Notes: generated by a model from the sequence alone, not told the origin. A DNA stretch of 64,000 bases from Eubacterium sp. MSJ-33 (GCF_022174665.1 NZ_CP076562.1:2310525-2374524); one strand, 5' to 3'. Positions 20,223 through 28,779 are shown, numbered from the stretch's first letter. Numbers and translations: made by a program.

Positions 20223-20268
20223 TTATAGCAAACATATGTTCACATTTCAAGGAGGAGGTGAAATAATT

Positions 20269-20451
20269 ATGGAGCAGACAGCAAGTAAAGAGCAGGCGAT
20301 GTCCTCTTTTACCAAAAGAAAAGGACAGACCACCTATAAGGTAAATGTGTTTTTCGCAGAGAATACTACAGCTACCTTTGAGGATAAGCTTTTGCATCTG
20401 ATGGCAAATGATATTGCCAACCGGAAGCAGGGTATACCGGATGCAGAGTAA
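20269..20451 (+). CDS. tnpW: Transposon-encoded protein TnpW
   Basis: A 60-aa protein of the TnpW family found in Tn4451-like elements. Recognisable parts are the Lys/Thr-rich N-terminus, YKVNVFFAENTTATFEDKLL, and a C-terminal motif ending in DIANRK. ATG 20269 follows GGAGGAGG. The function is not established; its constant position before DUF3847 and the relaxase suggests a role in mobilization or its control. Confidence 0.75.
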   Translation: MEQTASKEQAMSSFTKRKGQTTYKVNVFFAENTTATFEDKLLHLMANDIANRKQGIPDAE

Positions 20452-20509
20452 TTGTTGCACAAATCAATTGTTTTTAAGCTGATATTTCATCAGCAGGAAG
20501 GAGTTTTGT

Positions 20510-20848
20510 ATGGGTAAATCAACCAAAACCTATGAAGAAAGAATCCAGGAGAAGGATTTAAGGATCGAGAAGCTGGCACAGGAACTGAAGCGTTATGAGG
20601 CACAAAAGAAGCAGCTGGAGAAACGAAAGAAGGAGGAAGAACGGAAAATCCGTACCCACCGTCTGATTGAAATTGGTGCGGCGGTGGAGTCAGTTCTTGG
20701 AAGATGTATTGAGCTGGAAGAAATCCCTAAGCTGATTGCATTTCTAAATAAGCAGGAAGCCAACGGGAAATTTTTCTCCAAAGCAATGCAAAAAGGTCCG
20801 GATACAGATATGAAAAAAGAGGAAGTTGGGGAGTCAGGAGTTTCCTGA
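20510..20848 (+). CDS. DUF3847 mobilization-linked protein
   Basis: A 112-aa highly charged protein, a coiled coil of Glu, Lys and Arg in the first ~50 residues, then a helical region (HRLIEIGAAVESVLGRCIEL). DUF3847 proteins regularly sit just before oriT and a MobA/MobL relaxase, as here. It is plausibly a relaxosome accessory or MobC analogue. GAAGGAG precedes ATG 20510. Confidence 0.7.
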   Translation: MGKSTKTYEERIQEKDLRIEKLAQELKRYEAQKKQLEKRKKEEERKIRTHRLIEIGAAVESVLGRCIELEEIPKLIAFLNKQEANGKFFSKAMQKGPDTDMKKEEVGESGVS

Positions 20849-20870
20849 TTCCCTTCTCTTTTTAGGGAGA

Positions 20871-20904
20871 AGGGCGCACTTATAGACAGGCAGAGCCTGT
20901 CTAT
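20871..20904 (-). other. oriT: Origin of transfer (oriT) of the nested element, RSF1010/MobQ type
   Basis: On the minus strand a perfect inverted repeat (ATAGACAGGC / GCCTGTCTAT, 3-base loop) runs directly into TAAGTGCGCCCT. This is the same arrangement and nick sequence as RSF1010/R1162, where cleavage falls between G and C of GCG/CCC. It lies about 140 bases upstream of the relaxase gene. Confidence 0.85.
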
Positions 20905-21045
20905 TGCGCGCGCTCTGCGAGGCTTATGGGAAGCATCTGGGTTTTAAAAGATAAACTTTCGGAACGGTCTGCTTCCCATAGGAAGAACCCCTCCGGCGTT
21001 CTTCCACATAAGAATATGCACTTTTAACGAAGGAGGATATGCACT

Positions 21046-22548
21046 ATGTCAATTTATCATTGCAGTATCAAAATCATTAGCAGGAGTGATGGAAAATCGG
21101 CAGTTGCTTCTTCTGCCTACCGCTCCGGCGAAAAGCTCATGGATGACCGCACAGGTCTTGTTCATGACTTTACGAAAAAGCGTGGAGTTGTATTTACAGA
21201 AGTTGCACTTCCGGCACATGCTCCGCCGGAATATGCTGACCGGAATGTATTATGGAATGCGGTGGAAAAGGCAGAAAAGAAATCCAACGCACAGCTTGCG
21301 AGAGAGATAGAAGTGGCACTTCCAAAGGAGCTTTCAAGGGAATGTCAGATTGAAATTGTAAGAAGGTATGTGCAGGATAATTTTGTTTCCGTTGGCATGT
21401 GTGCCGACTGGGCATTGCATGATAAGGGTGATGGCAACCCCCATGCTCACATTATGCTGACCATGCGTGGCATCAAACCCGATGGCACATGGGCACAGAA
21501 GGAAAAGAAGATTTATGCCCTTGATGAAGACGGAAACCGCATTCCACTCATTGACCCTGCTACCGGAGAGCAGAAGCTTGGTAAACGGAATGAAAAGCTT
21601 TGGAAACGCATTACTGTAGAACCAAATGACTGGAACGAACACAGTAAAGCAGAAATCTGGAGAAAATCATGGGCAGATATCTGTAACGAATATCTGTCTT
21701 TGGAACAGCAGATTGACCACAGAAGTTACAAACGGCAGGAGCTGGATTTAGAGCCTACCATCCACGAAGGGTATCGTGCCCGCAAGATGGAGAAGGCAGG
21801 CTTTGTTTCTAATCGGTGCGAATACAACCGGATTGTAAAAGCTATCAATTCACTTAAGACAAAATGGTTACAGACAGTCCGTGAATTACAACAGACCATT
21901 ATAGAGAAAGGACGTTTTTTATATGAACGAATTGCAGGATACCTTGGAGGAAATCATGAAGATTTTTTCCTCACAGGAAGAGATGCTGGACATCATGGAG
22001 GAACAGCAGAAGGAGTTGGATTTTCTTCGGAATACGATTCAGAAGCAGGACGAATTGCTGAAGAAATTGAACGAAGAGAATGCCAAGCTGTCGGCAGAGA
22101 ATCAGGAATTAGCCGGACAGAATCTGCGATTGCAAACACAGAATCAGCAATTGCAGAAATTATGCAAAGAGTAAAAGAGAAAGCGAGGGAACGAGATGAA
22201 CGAATCAGAAAACTTAAAGAACGAAGACGACTTGTTGAGTCTGTCGGAGACACTTATGGAGGAGAACGAAACTTACCGTCATCGGATAAATCAGTTGGAG
22301 AATCAGATACAGACGCATTTATCCGACAGGCAAAAGCTGAAATCGCAGATACAATCCATGCAATCAACTCTGGACGCAATAGCGCAAGAGAATCAGAACT
22401 TGAACGCTCATATCGCCAGATTAGCAGAGAGCGATTTGGTACTGGTGGAGAACGAGAAGTTGAAAAAGGAAAATCAGCAGGTGCTGGCAGAGAAAGAGAA
22501 GGCTCAGAGAATCTTCGCAGAAGCCGAGAAAAAGGCAGAGAACGCTAA
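21046..22548 (+). CDS. MobA/MobL relaxase of the nested element
   Basis: A 500-aa protein that nicks and leads the element during transfer by a helper conjugation system. The N-terminal ~220 residues form the MobA/MobL domain: GKSAVASSAYRSGEKL near residue 17 and the HUH-type metal motif in GNPHAHIML. The catalytic Tyr is in the N-terminal part. GAAGGAGG precedes the ATG. Residues from about 293 to the end are Arg/Glu/Ser-rich and lie entirely within a region also coding in another frame; this tail may be a true extension or a by-product of the overlap. Confidence 0.88.
   Translation: MSIYHCSIKIISRSDGKSAVASSAYRSGEKLMDDRTGLVHDFTKKRGVVFTEVALPAHAPPEYADRNVLWNAVEKAEKKSNAQLAREIEVALPKELSRECQIEIVRRYVQDNFVSVGMCADWALHDKGDGNPHAHIMLTMRGIKPDGTWAQKEKKIYALDEDGNRIPLIDPATGEQKLGKRNEKLWKRITVEPNDWNEHSKAEIWRKSWADICNEYLSLEQQIDHRSYKRQELDLEPTIHEGYRARKMEKAGFVSNRCEYNRIVKAINSLKTKWLQTVRELQQTIIEKGRFLYERIAGYLGGNHEDFFLTGRDAGHHGGTAEGVGFSSEYDSEAGRIAEEIERRECQAVGRESGISRTESAIANTESAIAEIMQRVKEKARERDERIRKLKERRRLVESVGDTYGGERNLPSSDKSVGESDTDAFIRQAKAEIADTIHAINSGRNSARESELERSYRQISRERFGTGGEREVEKGKSAGAGREREGSENLRRSREKGRER
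21923..22174 (+). CDS. Coiled-coil protein overlapping the relaxase gene (frame +1)
   Basis: An 83-aa, almost pure coiled-coil protein rich in Glu, Gln, Leu and Asn with clear heptads. It is read in the +1 frame within the 3' part of the relaxase gene. AAAGGACG lies nine bases before ATG 21923. It resembles the N-terminal segment of the next, larger overlapping gene, 21 bases further on. Function is unknown; coiled-coil partners of relaxases often act in relaxosome assembly. Confidence 0.6.
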   Translation: MNELQDTLEEIMKIFSSQEEMLDIMEEQQKELDFLRNTIQKQDELLKKLNEENAKLSAENQELAGQNLRLQTQNQQLQKLCKE

Positions 22549-23188
22549 TGTTGTCTTAATGAAAGCGAAGGCATTGGAAGCTGATTTTAACAATCATATT
22601 TCCGTTGAAGCTAAGCATATCCGCAAGCAAGTAAAAGCAGATATGCAAATACAGTTACAGGAAAAGTTGCGAACGCAAACCGCTACACTTGGCGTATGGA
22701 CATGGGTAATTGCTTTTATCAGCATTGTTCAAACTGGTTATATCTTTTTTGTCAACAAAGATGTAGTTGCCACCATACCTGATTGGTTTCTGAATCGTGG
22801 CAGGAATGTGATGAACATTTCAAATTTGCTTTGTAGGGTGTATCAGTGGTGCTATGAATATCTGGCTCAGTATGTCCATTCCTATGTGGCAGTTGGTATT
22901 ATTGCTTTAGTGTCTGTTGGGATTGCGGCAGGTGTATTTGTACTTGCGAAAATAGCATTTGACAGGATTACAGAAAAGTGTGATGACCGATGGCAATATT
23001 ACAAAAACACTGGTGTTGCAGAACTTAGAAAGGCTGTGTCCGTAGCACTTTGTGTTATCAGTGTTACATTGTCAATGTTATCTGTTTCACTGATTCCGGT
23101 AGATATTAATGTGCTAAGCTGGTGGCTTATTCTTTCGGCAGGTCTGAATTTTTTGTATCATGGCAGTTGTAAGGGCAGTTACCATTAA
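22196..23188 (+). CDS. Coiled-coil membrane protein (DUF6040-like), overlapping the relaxase 3' end
   Basis: A 330-aa protein whose first ~160 residues are coiled coil. Three hydrophobic segments follow (about 168-188, 225-250, 285-315), so it is probably anchored in the membrane with a long cytoplasmic coil. The first ~350 bases overlap the relaxase gene in another frame. GAGGGAACGAG precedes the ATG. The family is common behind MobA/MobL genes in gut Clostridia elements (DUF6040, from memory). Its place suggests a link between relaxosome and membrane. Confidence 0.65.
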   Translation: MNESENLKNEDDLLSLSETLMEENETYRHRINQLENQIQTHLSDRQKLKSQIQSMQSTLDAIAQENQNLNAHIARLAESDLVLVENEKLKKENQQVLAEKEKAQRIFAEAEKKAENANVVLMKAKALEADFNNHISVEAKHIRKQVKADMQIQLQEKLRTQTATLGVWTWVIAFISIVQTGYIFFVNKDVVATIPDWFLNRGRNVMNISNLLCRVYQWCYEYLAQYVHSYVAVGIIALVSVGIAAGVFVLAKIAFDRITEKCDDRWQYYKNTGVAELRKAVSVALCVISVTLSMLSVSLIPVDINVLSWWLILSAGLNFLYHGSCKGSYH

Positions 23189-23200
23189 TGCATAAAAGTA

Positions 23201-23233
23201 CTCCCATGGGCAGATGAAATCTGCTCACGGGAG
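23201..23233 (+). terminator. Strong hairpin after the mobilization genes
   Basis: A 15-bp imperfect stem (CTCCCATGGGCAGAT with ATCTGCTCACGGGAG, GAA loop). There is no T run after it, so it may be a terminator for either convergent unit or an RNA stabiliser. Confidence 0.45.
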
Positions 23234-23349
23234 AGTAATACAAAGGCGGTTCAAACTGGAATTTTTAGTTCTATCTTGTCAAAACTCCAAAATCACTTTT
23301 GTCACCTGAAATGTGTAAATTCTTTCCTCCACAATCCTGAACATGCTAT

Positions 23350-24171
23350 TTAAAACTCCATTGTAAGCCCCACATGAAGTTGCTCCAACATATCTGTCAA
23401 TTCCTCTTTCATTATGTTATACGCTCTCTCCTTCGTACAATGACCGGTACAAACATAGCTTATTCCCGTACTTTTTATCTTTCGTGCAACCTCCCTTATT
23501 TCTGCTTCACTCTTATTGAACAGATGAAAACCACCGATTAGGCCATAGACCTTTTTATCCGGAAATGTTGCCATTACTTCCTGAATGATATTGACCGCAC
23601 CGCCATGCGAACAGCAATTAATAATGACCAGCCCCTTGTCCGTATCAAGTACCAGACTTTGTTCATGCGAAAAATTATCCGGTACAAATCCTTGCGGAGT
23701 TTTCAGATACATCATTTCCCGCTTACCGATTTTCTGCAACCCCGGCGTTTTGTGTGGAATCAGATACACACCATCACACAGCCTATAATCACCGGTTGCA
23801 AATTCAATTCTGTCAGCATAATCCGTTAATATATTTCTCGGAAGCCCAATATACTTTCTGAAAAAGAATTTCTTGGCATAACAGTTTTCTTTTGCTCCTT
23901 CTCTGAGATAGAATTTTGCTTTCCTGTTTTCTTTGAAAAAGCACACCATACCGTTTGCATGATCGTAATGAGCATGGCTGAGCGTCGCATAATCCACATC
24001 CTCCATGCAAAACCCGAGTTTTTTCATATTCTCGGCAAACAAACCAGATGCCCCTGCATCGACCAATATTTTCTTATCTTCATATTCCACCAATATCGAA
24101 AGTCCCCATTCCCCTTTGATATCGCCCTGTGGAATGTTGTCCACTATGACTGTCAATTTTGTTTTTTTCAT
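23350..24171 (-). CDS. MBL-fold metallo-hydrolase
   Basis: A 273-aa protein of the metallo-beta-lactamase fold with the metal motif TLSHAHYDHANG (HxHxDH) near residue 60, INCCSHGG (third His) and CTGHCT near the end. It is closest in style to the dihydropterin ribofuranosyl aminobenzene phosphate synthase-like subgroup (COG1237), which is not beta-lactamase. The start is taken at 24171 because GAGGAA lies eight bases before it. It is the last of five minus-strand cargo genes; substrate is unknown. Confidence 0.8.
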   Translation of the reverse strand: MKKTKLTVIVDNIPQGDIKGEWGLSILVEYEDKKILVDAGASGLFAENMKKLGFCMEDVDYATLSHAHYDHANGMVCFFKENRKAKFYLREGAKENCYAKKFFFRKYIGLPRNILTDYADRIEFATGDYRLCDGVYLIPHKTPGLQKIGKREMMYLKTPQGFVPDNFSHEQSLVLDTDKGLVIINCCSHGGAVNIIQEVMATFPDKKVYGLIGGFHLFNKSEAEIREVARKIKSTGISYVCTGHCTKERAYNIMKEELTDMLEQLHVGLTMEF

Positions 24172-24249
24172 AATCATTTCCTCATCATATAAAGCTGAAA
24201 ATTCAAAGTTTCCATTGCCTCATTTACATAGTCAGGCTTTTCAAAATTC

Positions 24250-24942
24250 TTACTTTTTGTAAATTTCAAATTTTCGTTTCCCAATGTTTTGCTTTTCTAG
24301 CCTTTCCCATTTCTCACAATTGATTTTCTGCTTTTTATCCATGCATACAGCTAAAATTGTATTTTCATGCGAAATTCTCCATAACTGTTCCAACATAGCA
24401 TCCATGGAATTCTTACCTTGTTCCCATTCCACCAAATTTCCGTATGGAACATCCGTAATAATTATATCAGGCAATATTTCCGGCAAAGGCATCGTACAAT
24501 CCGCTTGGAAAATCTCTGTCGATATATCATTCCCCAGCATAATGCTTAATTTATCGCAACTATCTAATGCCTCCTTATGAGATTCCTTACCATAAGAATT
24601 GTAAAGTTCCTCTATCTCTGCTTTTCTCTTTTTCAAAGCAACATCAGTAAGTAAGGATATATTTTTCTTTGCATGAGCTACCATATCTTCATCAATATCA
24701 CTACCATATATTTTTCTGATATACTTATTTTGAAAATATCCAAGAATTGTAAGGGAATAGCCTCCCCCACAACAAGGGTCATATATGACTAAATCCTCTT
24801 TTTTATTCGAACGCTCCAGTGCCCGACCGTAAATTTCAAGCAACAATCGAATCGGGAAATTCGGTATTCCTTTTCCTCCATAAAGAACCCGACCACTTGC
24901 AAAATCCTGAAAATTATCATCTTTACAATATAAATATTCCAT
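24250..24942 (-). CDS. AviRa-like 23S rRNA methyltransferase
   Basis: A 230-aa SAM-dependent methyltransferase that matches the orthosomycin-resistance enzyme AviRa of Streptomyces in the order and wording of its blocks, as I recall that sequence. These are an ASGRVLYG-type N-terminus, FPIRLLLEIYGRAL, SAM site YDPCCGGGYSLTILGY, GSDID, the AKKNISLLT helix, a tyrosine-rich insertion, and catalytic TDVPYGN. AviRa methylates G2535 of 23S rRNA and blocks avilamycin and evernimicin. Here it lies among cargo genes of a mobilizable element. Whether it gives resistance or is a housekeeping-like rRNA modifier cannot be told from sequence. Confidence 0.72.
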   Translation of the reverse strand: MEYLYCKDDNFQDFASGRVLYGGKGIPNFPIRLLLEIYGRALERSNKKEDLVIYDPCCGGGYSLTILGYFQNKYIRKIYGSDIDEDMVAHAKKNISLLTDVALKKRKAEIEELYNSYGKESHKEALDSCDKLSIMLGNDISTEIFQADCTMPLPEILPDIIITDVPYGNLVEWEQGKNSMDAMLEQLWRISHENTILAVCMDKKQKINCEKWERLEKQNIGKRKFEIYKK

Positions 24943-24987
24943 TATCTGCTTAACCTATCGCTTTCGTCCAAACTCTTGATTTCGTTT

Positions 24988-25599
24988 TTACACAAAAACC
25001 TTTCCATGCACCCAATTTATCACATCATCAGCCACTTCTTTGGGCGATTTCATTGATATATCCAGCAACTCGTACTTGGTATCCCCCACCTGAGTATGTT
25101 CCATAAAATAACGATTATAATCGCATGAACTATTAATCCAGTTCTCGTCCGTTATTCCTCTGCCCTCTTGCATACGTTGTCTCAAAGAATCTTCATCCGT
25201 AACTAACGCCAAACAAATAATCTCACTAAAATACCGACTGTTGTATACTTTCGGAAAACGGTCAAGGCATCCCGCCATCGTCCACAAAACCAGTGTCCCT
25301 GACTGTATAATATCCTTTGAAATATTAGCAATAATTTCAACCCATTTATTACAGGATTCCTCATCATCCCAGTTTATAAAGCCTGTGAAAATATCAGCAT
25401 CCAATACTACAAAATCAACTTTTCTCCTCATAATCTCAATCGCCGTAGTAGTTTTGCCTACTCCGCTGCACCCTGTCAGAATAAGTAACGGCAAGGATTT
25501 AAACTCCCATTCCGCACCGCATTTCGGGCAACGAAGTTTATTTTCAATTATTTCTTTGTCCCATTCGTAATTCCCACAATTTGAACATATCTCAATCAT
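24988..25599 (-). CDS. Zinc-ribbon P-loop kinase-like protein
   Basis: A 203-aa protein with an N-terminal zinc ribbon (CSNCGNYEW and CPKCGAEW, about residues 5-30) fused to a small AAA/kinase-like domain. The P-loop is GCSGVGKTTT near 43, and VVLDADIF supplies a Walker B-like acidic pair. The domain resembles nucleoside or shikimate-type kinases and chloramphenicol phosphotransferase-like enzymes. GGAG lies about 10 bases before the ATG. Its place between an rRNA methyltransferase and a VOC protein suggests a role in drug or stress response, but the substrate is unknown. Confidence 0.65.
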   Translation of the reverse strand: MIEICSNCGNYEWDKEIIENKLRCPKCGAEWEFKSLPLLILTGCSGVGKTTTAIEIMRRKVDFVVLDADIFTGFINWDDEESCNKWVEIIANISKDIIQSGTLVLWTMAGCLDRFPKVYNSRYFSEIICLALVTDEDSLRQRMQEGRGITDENWINSSCDYNRYFMEHTQVGDTKYELLDISMKSPKEVADDVINWVHGKVFV

Positions 25600-25646
25600 C
25601 CTTACACATCTCCAACTTCAAAGTTACTTTTCCTATAAATTGAACT

Positions 25647-26105
25647 TTAGCGTATACAAGCATTTACGAATTTCATTGGTACATCCATTCTTTCTGCCAC
25701 TTGCTCTGGTGTCATGCCACTATCCAAGAAACGTTTACAAACTACTTTTATGTTCTCGCCAACCTCAATAATATGTTTATCAGGGTCATAAATTCTAACC
25801 ACTCGCTGTCCCCATGAATGTTCCTTGATAGGATGGACGTATTCCACATCATACTTTTTCAGTCTATCAGCAAATTTGTCAAAGTTATCCTCTTCAAAAT
25901 ATACTTCAGAACTATTACTACCGAATGAAACGTTGTCTGTACCAATAAATTCATTCCAAGTTTCAAGTGTTTGCAGTGCCAAACCACCTGTCAAAGTCTT
26001 ATTTGCACCAAAATCCATAATTACATGAAGCCCCAAAACTTTTATATAAAATTCCAATGACTTATTAATATCCGTTACTACCAACATAGGGTTTTTTATT
26101 TTCAT
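25647..26105 (-). CDS. VOC (glyoxalase/bleomycin-resistance) family protein
   Basis: A 152-aa protein with the two beta-alpha-beta-beta-beta units of the vicinal oxygen chelate fold in the first ~120 residues (NPMLVVTDINKSLEFYIKVL, then VRIYDPDKHIIEVGE). A C-terminal ~30-residue helical tail (TPEQVAERMDVP) is not usual in the family and resembles part of a helix-turn-helix. GGAGG precedes the start. It may bind or modify a small toxic molecule; substrate is unknown. Confidence 0.75.
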   Translation of the reverse strand: MKIKNPMLVVTDINKSLEFYIKVLGLHVIMDFGANKTLTGGLALQTLETWNEFIGTDNVSFGSNSSEVYFEEDNFDKFADRLKKYDVEYVHPIKEHSWGQRVVRIYDPDKHIIEVGENIKVVCKRFLDSGMTPEQVAERMDVPMKFVNACIR

Positions 26106-26172
26106 CTACTATACCTCCGTCAAATTCAAATCTTCTGTTACTTTCAATCTCTCCACAAGACTGCAAGTTAAT

Positions 26173-26685
26173 TTACAGTTCCGTATGAGCAATTTCCGTT
26201 CCTTTCTTAAATCGATTCTTCAAGGGCAGATAGTATATCAACATCATGAAAAGCGGTTGCTGCCACGACAAGCCTATGACACACCCAATCAGTTTTATGT
26301 TCGCAGACAAAATGCCGACTATAAAGGCAAGAACAGAAGAAACAATAATTAACCATTTGGTAAATATTATCTCAGATTCCGTAACTATGTCTTGCTTTCT
26401 GATTGTTGTTACCCTAAGCAATATTGCGAAAATCAGAATAAATATCGTCGCAAACAATACAGCTGAGCCTATCACAAGAAAAATCGTCAATCCGTTTACT
26501 CCCGCAACTGTAAGGTTAGCTAATGGTGTAAAATCAGAACCGTCAATATTTATGTTGTCCACATATTTGATTAAATTTTTGCCCAACATTACATTATATA
26601 TTTCTCTTATATATCCTATTGAAAATATCCAATTAAGTATTGATGCTGCAACCAGCAGAACTCGTCTGACTAAACCTCTGCCCAT
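26173..26685 (-). CDS. Small integral membrane protein of unknown function
   Basis: A 170-aa protein with four hydrophobic segments (about 7-25, 58-85, 98-120, 128-150), short polar loops and a basic C-terminus. The start at 26685 is favoured by GGGGG before it; an upstream ATG at 26715 lacks a ribosome site. I do not recognise the family. It is the first of the minus-strand cargo genes. Confidence 0.55.
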   Translation of the reverse strand: MGRGLVRRVLLVAASILNWIFSIGYIREIYNVMLGKNLIKYVDNINIDGSDFTPLANLTVAGVNGLTIFLVIGSAVLFATIFILIFAILLRVTTIRKQDIVTESEIIFTKWLIIVSSVLAFIVGILSANIKLIGCVIGLSWQQPLFMMLIYYLPLKNRFKKGTEIAHTEL

Positions 26686-26813
26686 TGTAATTCCCCCACT
26701 AACTTCAAATTTCACTTCCTATTGTACCACGCACATCTCTTACATTCCACTTATATTTTTGTAAAGATTTTGAAAAAGGCGGACTGCTAATCTATAGCAA
26801 TCCGCCCGAAAAA

Positions 26814-27053
26814 TTACCACACTTCTAAACTATCTTCTGCATCAATCCAAGCTTGCATTTCTCCATCCAACACTAAGCGTGCATACTCCATAGGTTCATC
26901 AATCGCAAGAGCATTTAATGCGCACTGTGAATTTGGTGTGATCTTCAATCCTTCCTCCGCCTTACTACAATCTATGCGAAGAAGCATATTATCAAAAGTG
27001 GTTATATCTATACTATTGCAGTACTGGTTATATGTAGCATATATAAGTTTCAT
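26814..27053 (-). CDS. DUF6061-like small protein at the right end of the nested element
   Basis: A 79-aa acidic protein beginning MKLIYATYNQYCNSIDI, of a type often found at the edge of Clostridia mobile elements (DUF6061, from memory). AAAGGACG precedes the ATG. It lies about 90 bases inside the right core. No function is known. Confidence 0.6.
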   Translation of the reverse strand: MKLIYATYNQYCNSIDITTFDNMLLRIDCSKAEEGLKITPNSQCALNALAIDEPMEYARLVLDGEMQAWIDAEDSLEVW

Positions 27054-27144
27054 AGCTTTTCGTCCTTTCGTTTTTATTACAGATAAGCCGGTTGTATTGG
27101 TAAATTGTTGTGTGTCCTAGAATTATCCTTTAGAACATGATACA

Positions 27145-27149
27145 CATGT
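27145..27149 (+). repeat. Right attachment core of nested element
   Basis: CATGT matching 15418-15422. From here rightwards the outer integrase frame resumes. Confidence 0.75.
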
Positions 27150-27327
27150 ATCGTTATTGATCAATATGGGATTTACGGTATTGGCAATTGCAGACCGAAT
27201 GGGACATGAGAGTATTGATATCACTTACCGATATGCGCATCTGTTTCCAAGTGAGCAGACACAGATGGCAGAACAACTGGATATTGAAAGGATGGAAAAA
27301 TCAAATGGAGAAAAATCTGGACAGTAA
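27145..27327 (+). pseudogene. Tyrosine integrase, 3' part (split by nested element)
   Basis: Starting with CATGTATCG it encodes HVSLLINMGFTVLAIADRMG, then HESIDITYRYAHLFP and a charged tail. These are the last conserved His (GHES) and the nucleophilic Tyr (TYRYAH) missing from the 5' part. The frame matches that of 14500-15420 once the nested element is removed. It has no start codon or ribosome site of its own and ends 23 bases inside mobC. Confidence 0.9.
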
Positions 27328-27628
27328 AGGAAGATGGAGAAACAAAATCGTAGCATTCCGGGTATCACCGGAAGAAGCAGAGCAGATTGATGCATGTGTC
27401 CGATTGTCAGGACTTAGCAAGCAGGACTATATCACAAAACGATTAACTGATCGGGAAATTGTGGTACAGGGGAACCCAAGAGTGTATAAAGCATTGCGAA
27501 ATCAGATGGCAGAGATTTATGAAGAACTGAAACGTCTGGAAAAATGCAGTGAAGAAAATGAAGAGTTGTTAAGTATCCTGAGATTGGTTGCAGAGACATT
27601 GCATGGATTGAAAGGGGAAAATGAATGA
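27305..27628 (+). CDS. mobC: MobC-like relaxosome protein
   Basis: A 107-aa protein with the ribbon-helix-helix of plasmid mobilization proteins (VAFRVSPEEAEQIDACVRLS, then GLSKQDYITKRL) and a coiled C-terminal half. It begins at ATG 27305, overlapping the integrase end, and its TGA overlaps the next start. It should help the MobP relaxase bind oriT. In the present arrangement it is cut off from the xis-int promoter by the nested element. Confidence 0.75.
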   Translation: MEKNLDSKGRWRNKIVAFRVSPEEAEQIDACVRLSGLSKQDYITKRLTDREIVVQGNPRVYKALRNQMAEIYEELKRLEKCSEENEELLSILRLVAETLHGLKGENE

Positions 27629-28779
27629 CAGCAAAAGAAAAAATGACTGCTCCGATTGCATCTGTTGGCGCAGATGTGGAACAGCCATTAGAAAATTTAA
27701 AAACCAACCAAAGTATAGCAGATTTGCCCGGTAAGGGCAATCTGCAAGCCACAAATAAAGCGGAAAATACAGCAAAATCAGCAAATAAAAAGAATCCAGA
27801 TAATCTGGAAACCGTTTCTATGATGGAATTATACGATACTGCATATCCACCAAAACTGCCAATTGTAGATGGACTTTTGTATAACGGAACGTATCTGTTT
27901 GTCGGTTCGCCGAAAATCGGGAAATCATTTTTTATGGCACAGATCGGGTATCACATCAGCAAAGGACTTCCATTGTGGGGCTTTTCAGTCAGACAGGGAA
28001 CGGTTCTTTATCTGGCACTAGAAGATGATTATGCAAGATTGCAGAAGCGATTATCGCAGATGTTTGGAATGGAAGGCAGTGAGAATTTTTATTTCGCTAC
28101 AAAATCCAAATCGCTTAATGACGGACTGGAAAGACAGCTTGTAACGTTTGTGACGGAGCATAAAGATGCAAGATTGATTATCATTGATACTCTTCAGAAG
28201 GTTCGAGAGGTCGGTGGAGATAAATTCAGTTATGCCAGCGATTACGAGATTGTAACAAAGCTGAAAGCATTCAGTGATAAATATGGTATCTGTTTTCTGG
28301 TTGTGCATCATACAAGGAAAATGGAATCTTCCGACAGTTTTGATATGATTTCCGGCACGAATGGTCTGCTGGGAGCTGCGGATGGAGCGTTTGTTATGCA
28401 GAAAGAAAAGCGTACAGATAATAAAGCAGTTCTGGAAGTGGCAGGGCGTGACCAGCAGGATCAGAAACTATGGTTGAACTTTAACCGGGAGAGATGTGTC
28501 TGGGAACTTACCAAGACAGAAACAGAACTTTGGAAAGAACCAGAAGATCCATTATTGGAAAAAATCAAAGAACTTGTGACAGAAGCTACGCCAGAGTGGG
28601 TAGGAACAGCAACAGAGCTTGTGGAAGTATTGCAGGTGGAAATGCAGCCGAACGCGTTATCACGAAAATTAAATGTCAGCCTGGAACGACTGATTCTGGA
28701 ATATGGAATCCAGTATAAAACAGAGCGGGGACACGACGGAAGAAAAATTAGATTAACATTTGTCGGAAAACAAGCGTGA
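27625..28779 (+). CDS. RepA-like AAA_25 ATPase / helicase
   Basis: A 384-aa RecA-like ATPase of the RSF1010 RepA kind. After a ~60-residue low-complexity N-terminus, the P-loop FVGSPKIGKSFF lies near residue 93, LYLALEDDYARLQKRL near 130, Walker B LIIIDTLQKVRE near 185, and VVHHTRK near 225. A C-terminal winged-helix-like part ends the protein. Such proteins unwind DNA in plasmid replication, so the excised outer element may replicate. An array of GTGAC boxes lies immediately after it, overlapping the stop codon. Confidence 0.8.
   Translation: MTAKEKMTAPIASVGADVEQPLENLKTNQSIADLPGKGNLQATNKAENTAKSANKKNPDNLETVSMMELYDTAYPPKLPIVDGLLYNGTYLFVGSPKIGKSFFMAQIGYHISKGLPLWGFSVRQGTVLYLALEDDYARLQKRLSQMFGMEGSENFYFATKSKSLNDGLERQLVTFVTEHKDARLIIIDTLQKVREVGGDKFSYASDYEIVTKLKAFSDKYGICFLVVHHTRKMESSDSFDMISGTNGLLGAADGAFVMQKEKRTDNKAVLEVAGRDQQDQKLWLNFNRERCVWELTKTETELWKEPEDPLLEKIKELVTEATPEWVGTATELVEVLQVEMQPNALSRKLNVSLERLILEYGIQYKTERGHDGRKIRLTFVGKQA

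Noticed and set aside
23350..24171. Beta-lactamase resistance gene
   Set aside because: The fold is metallo-beta-lactamase, but the motifs fit the COG1237-like hydrolases, and there is no signal peptide.
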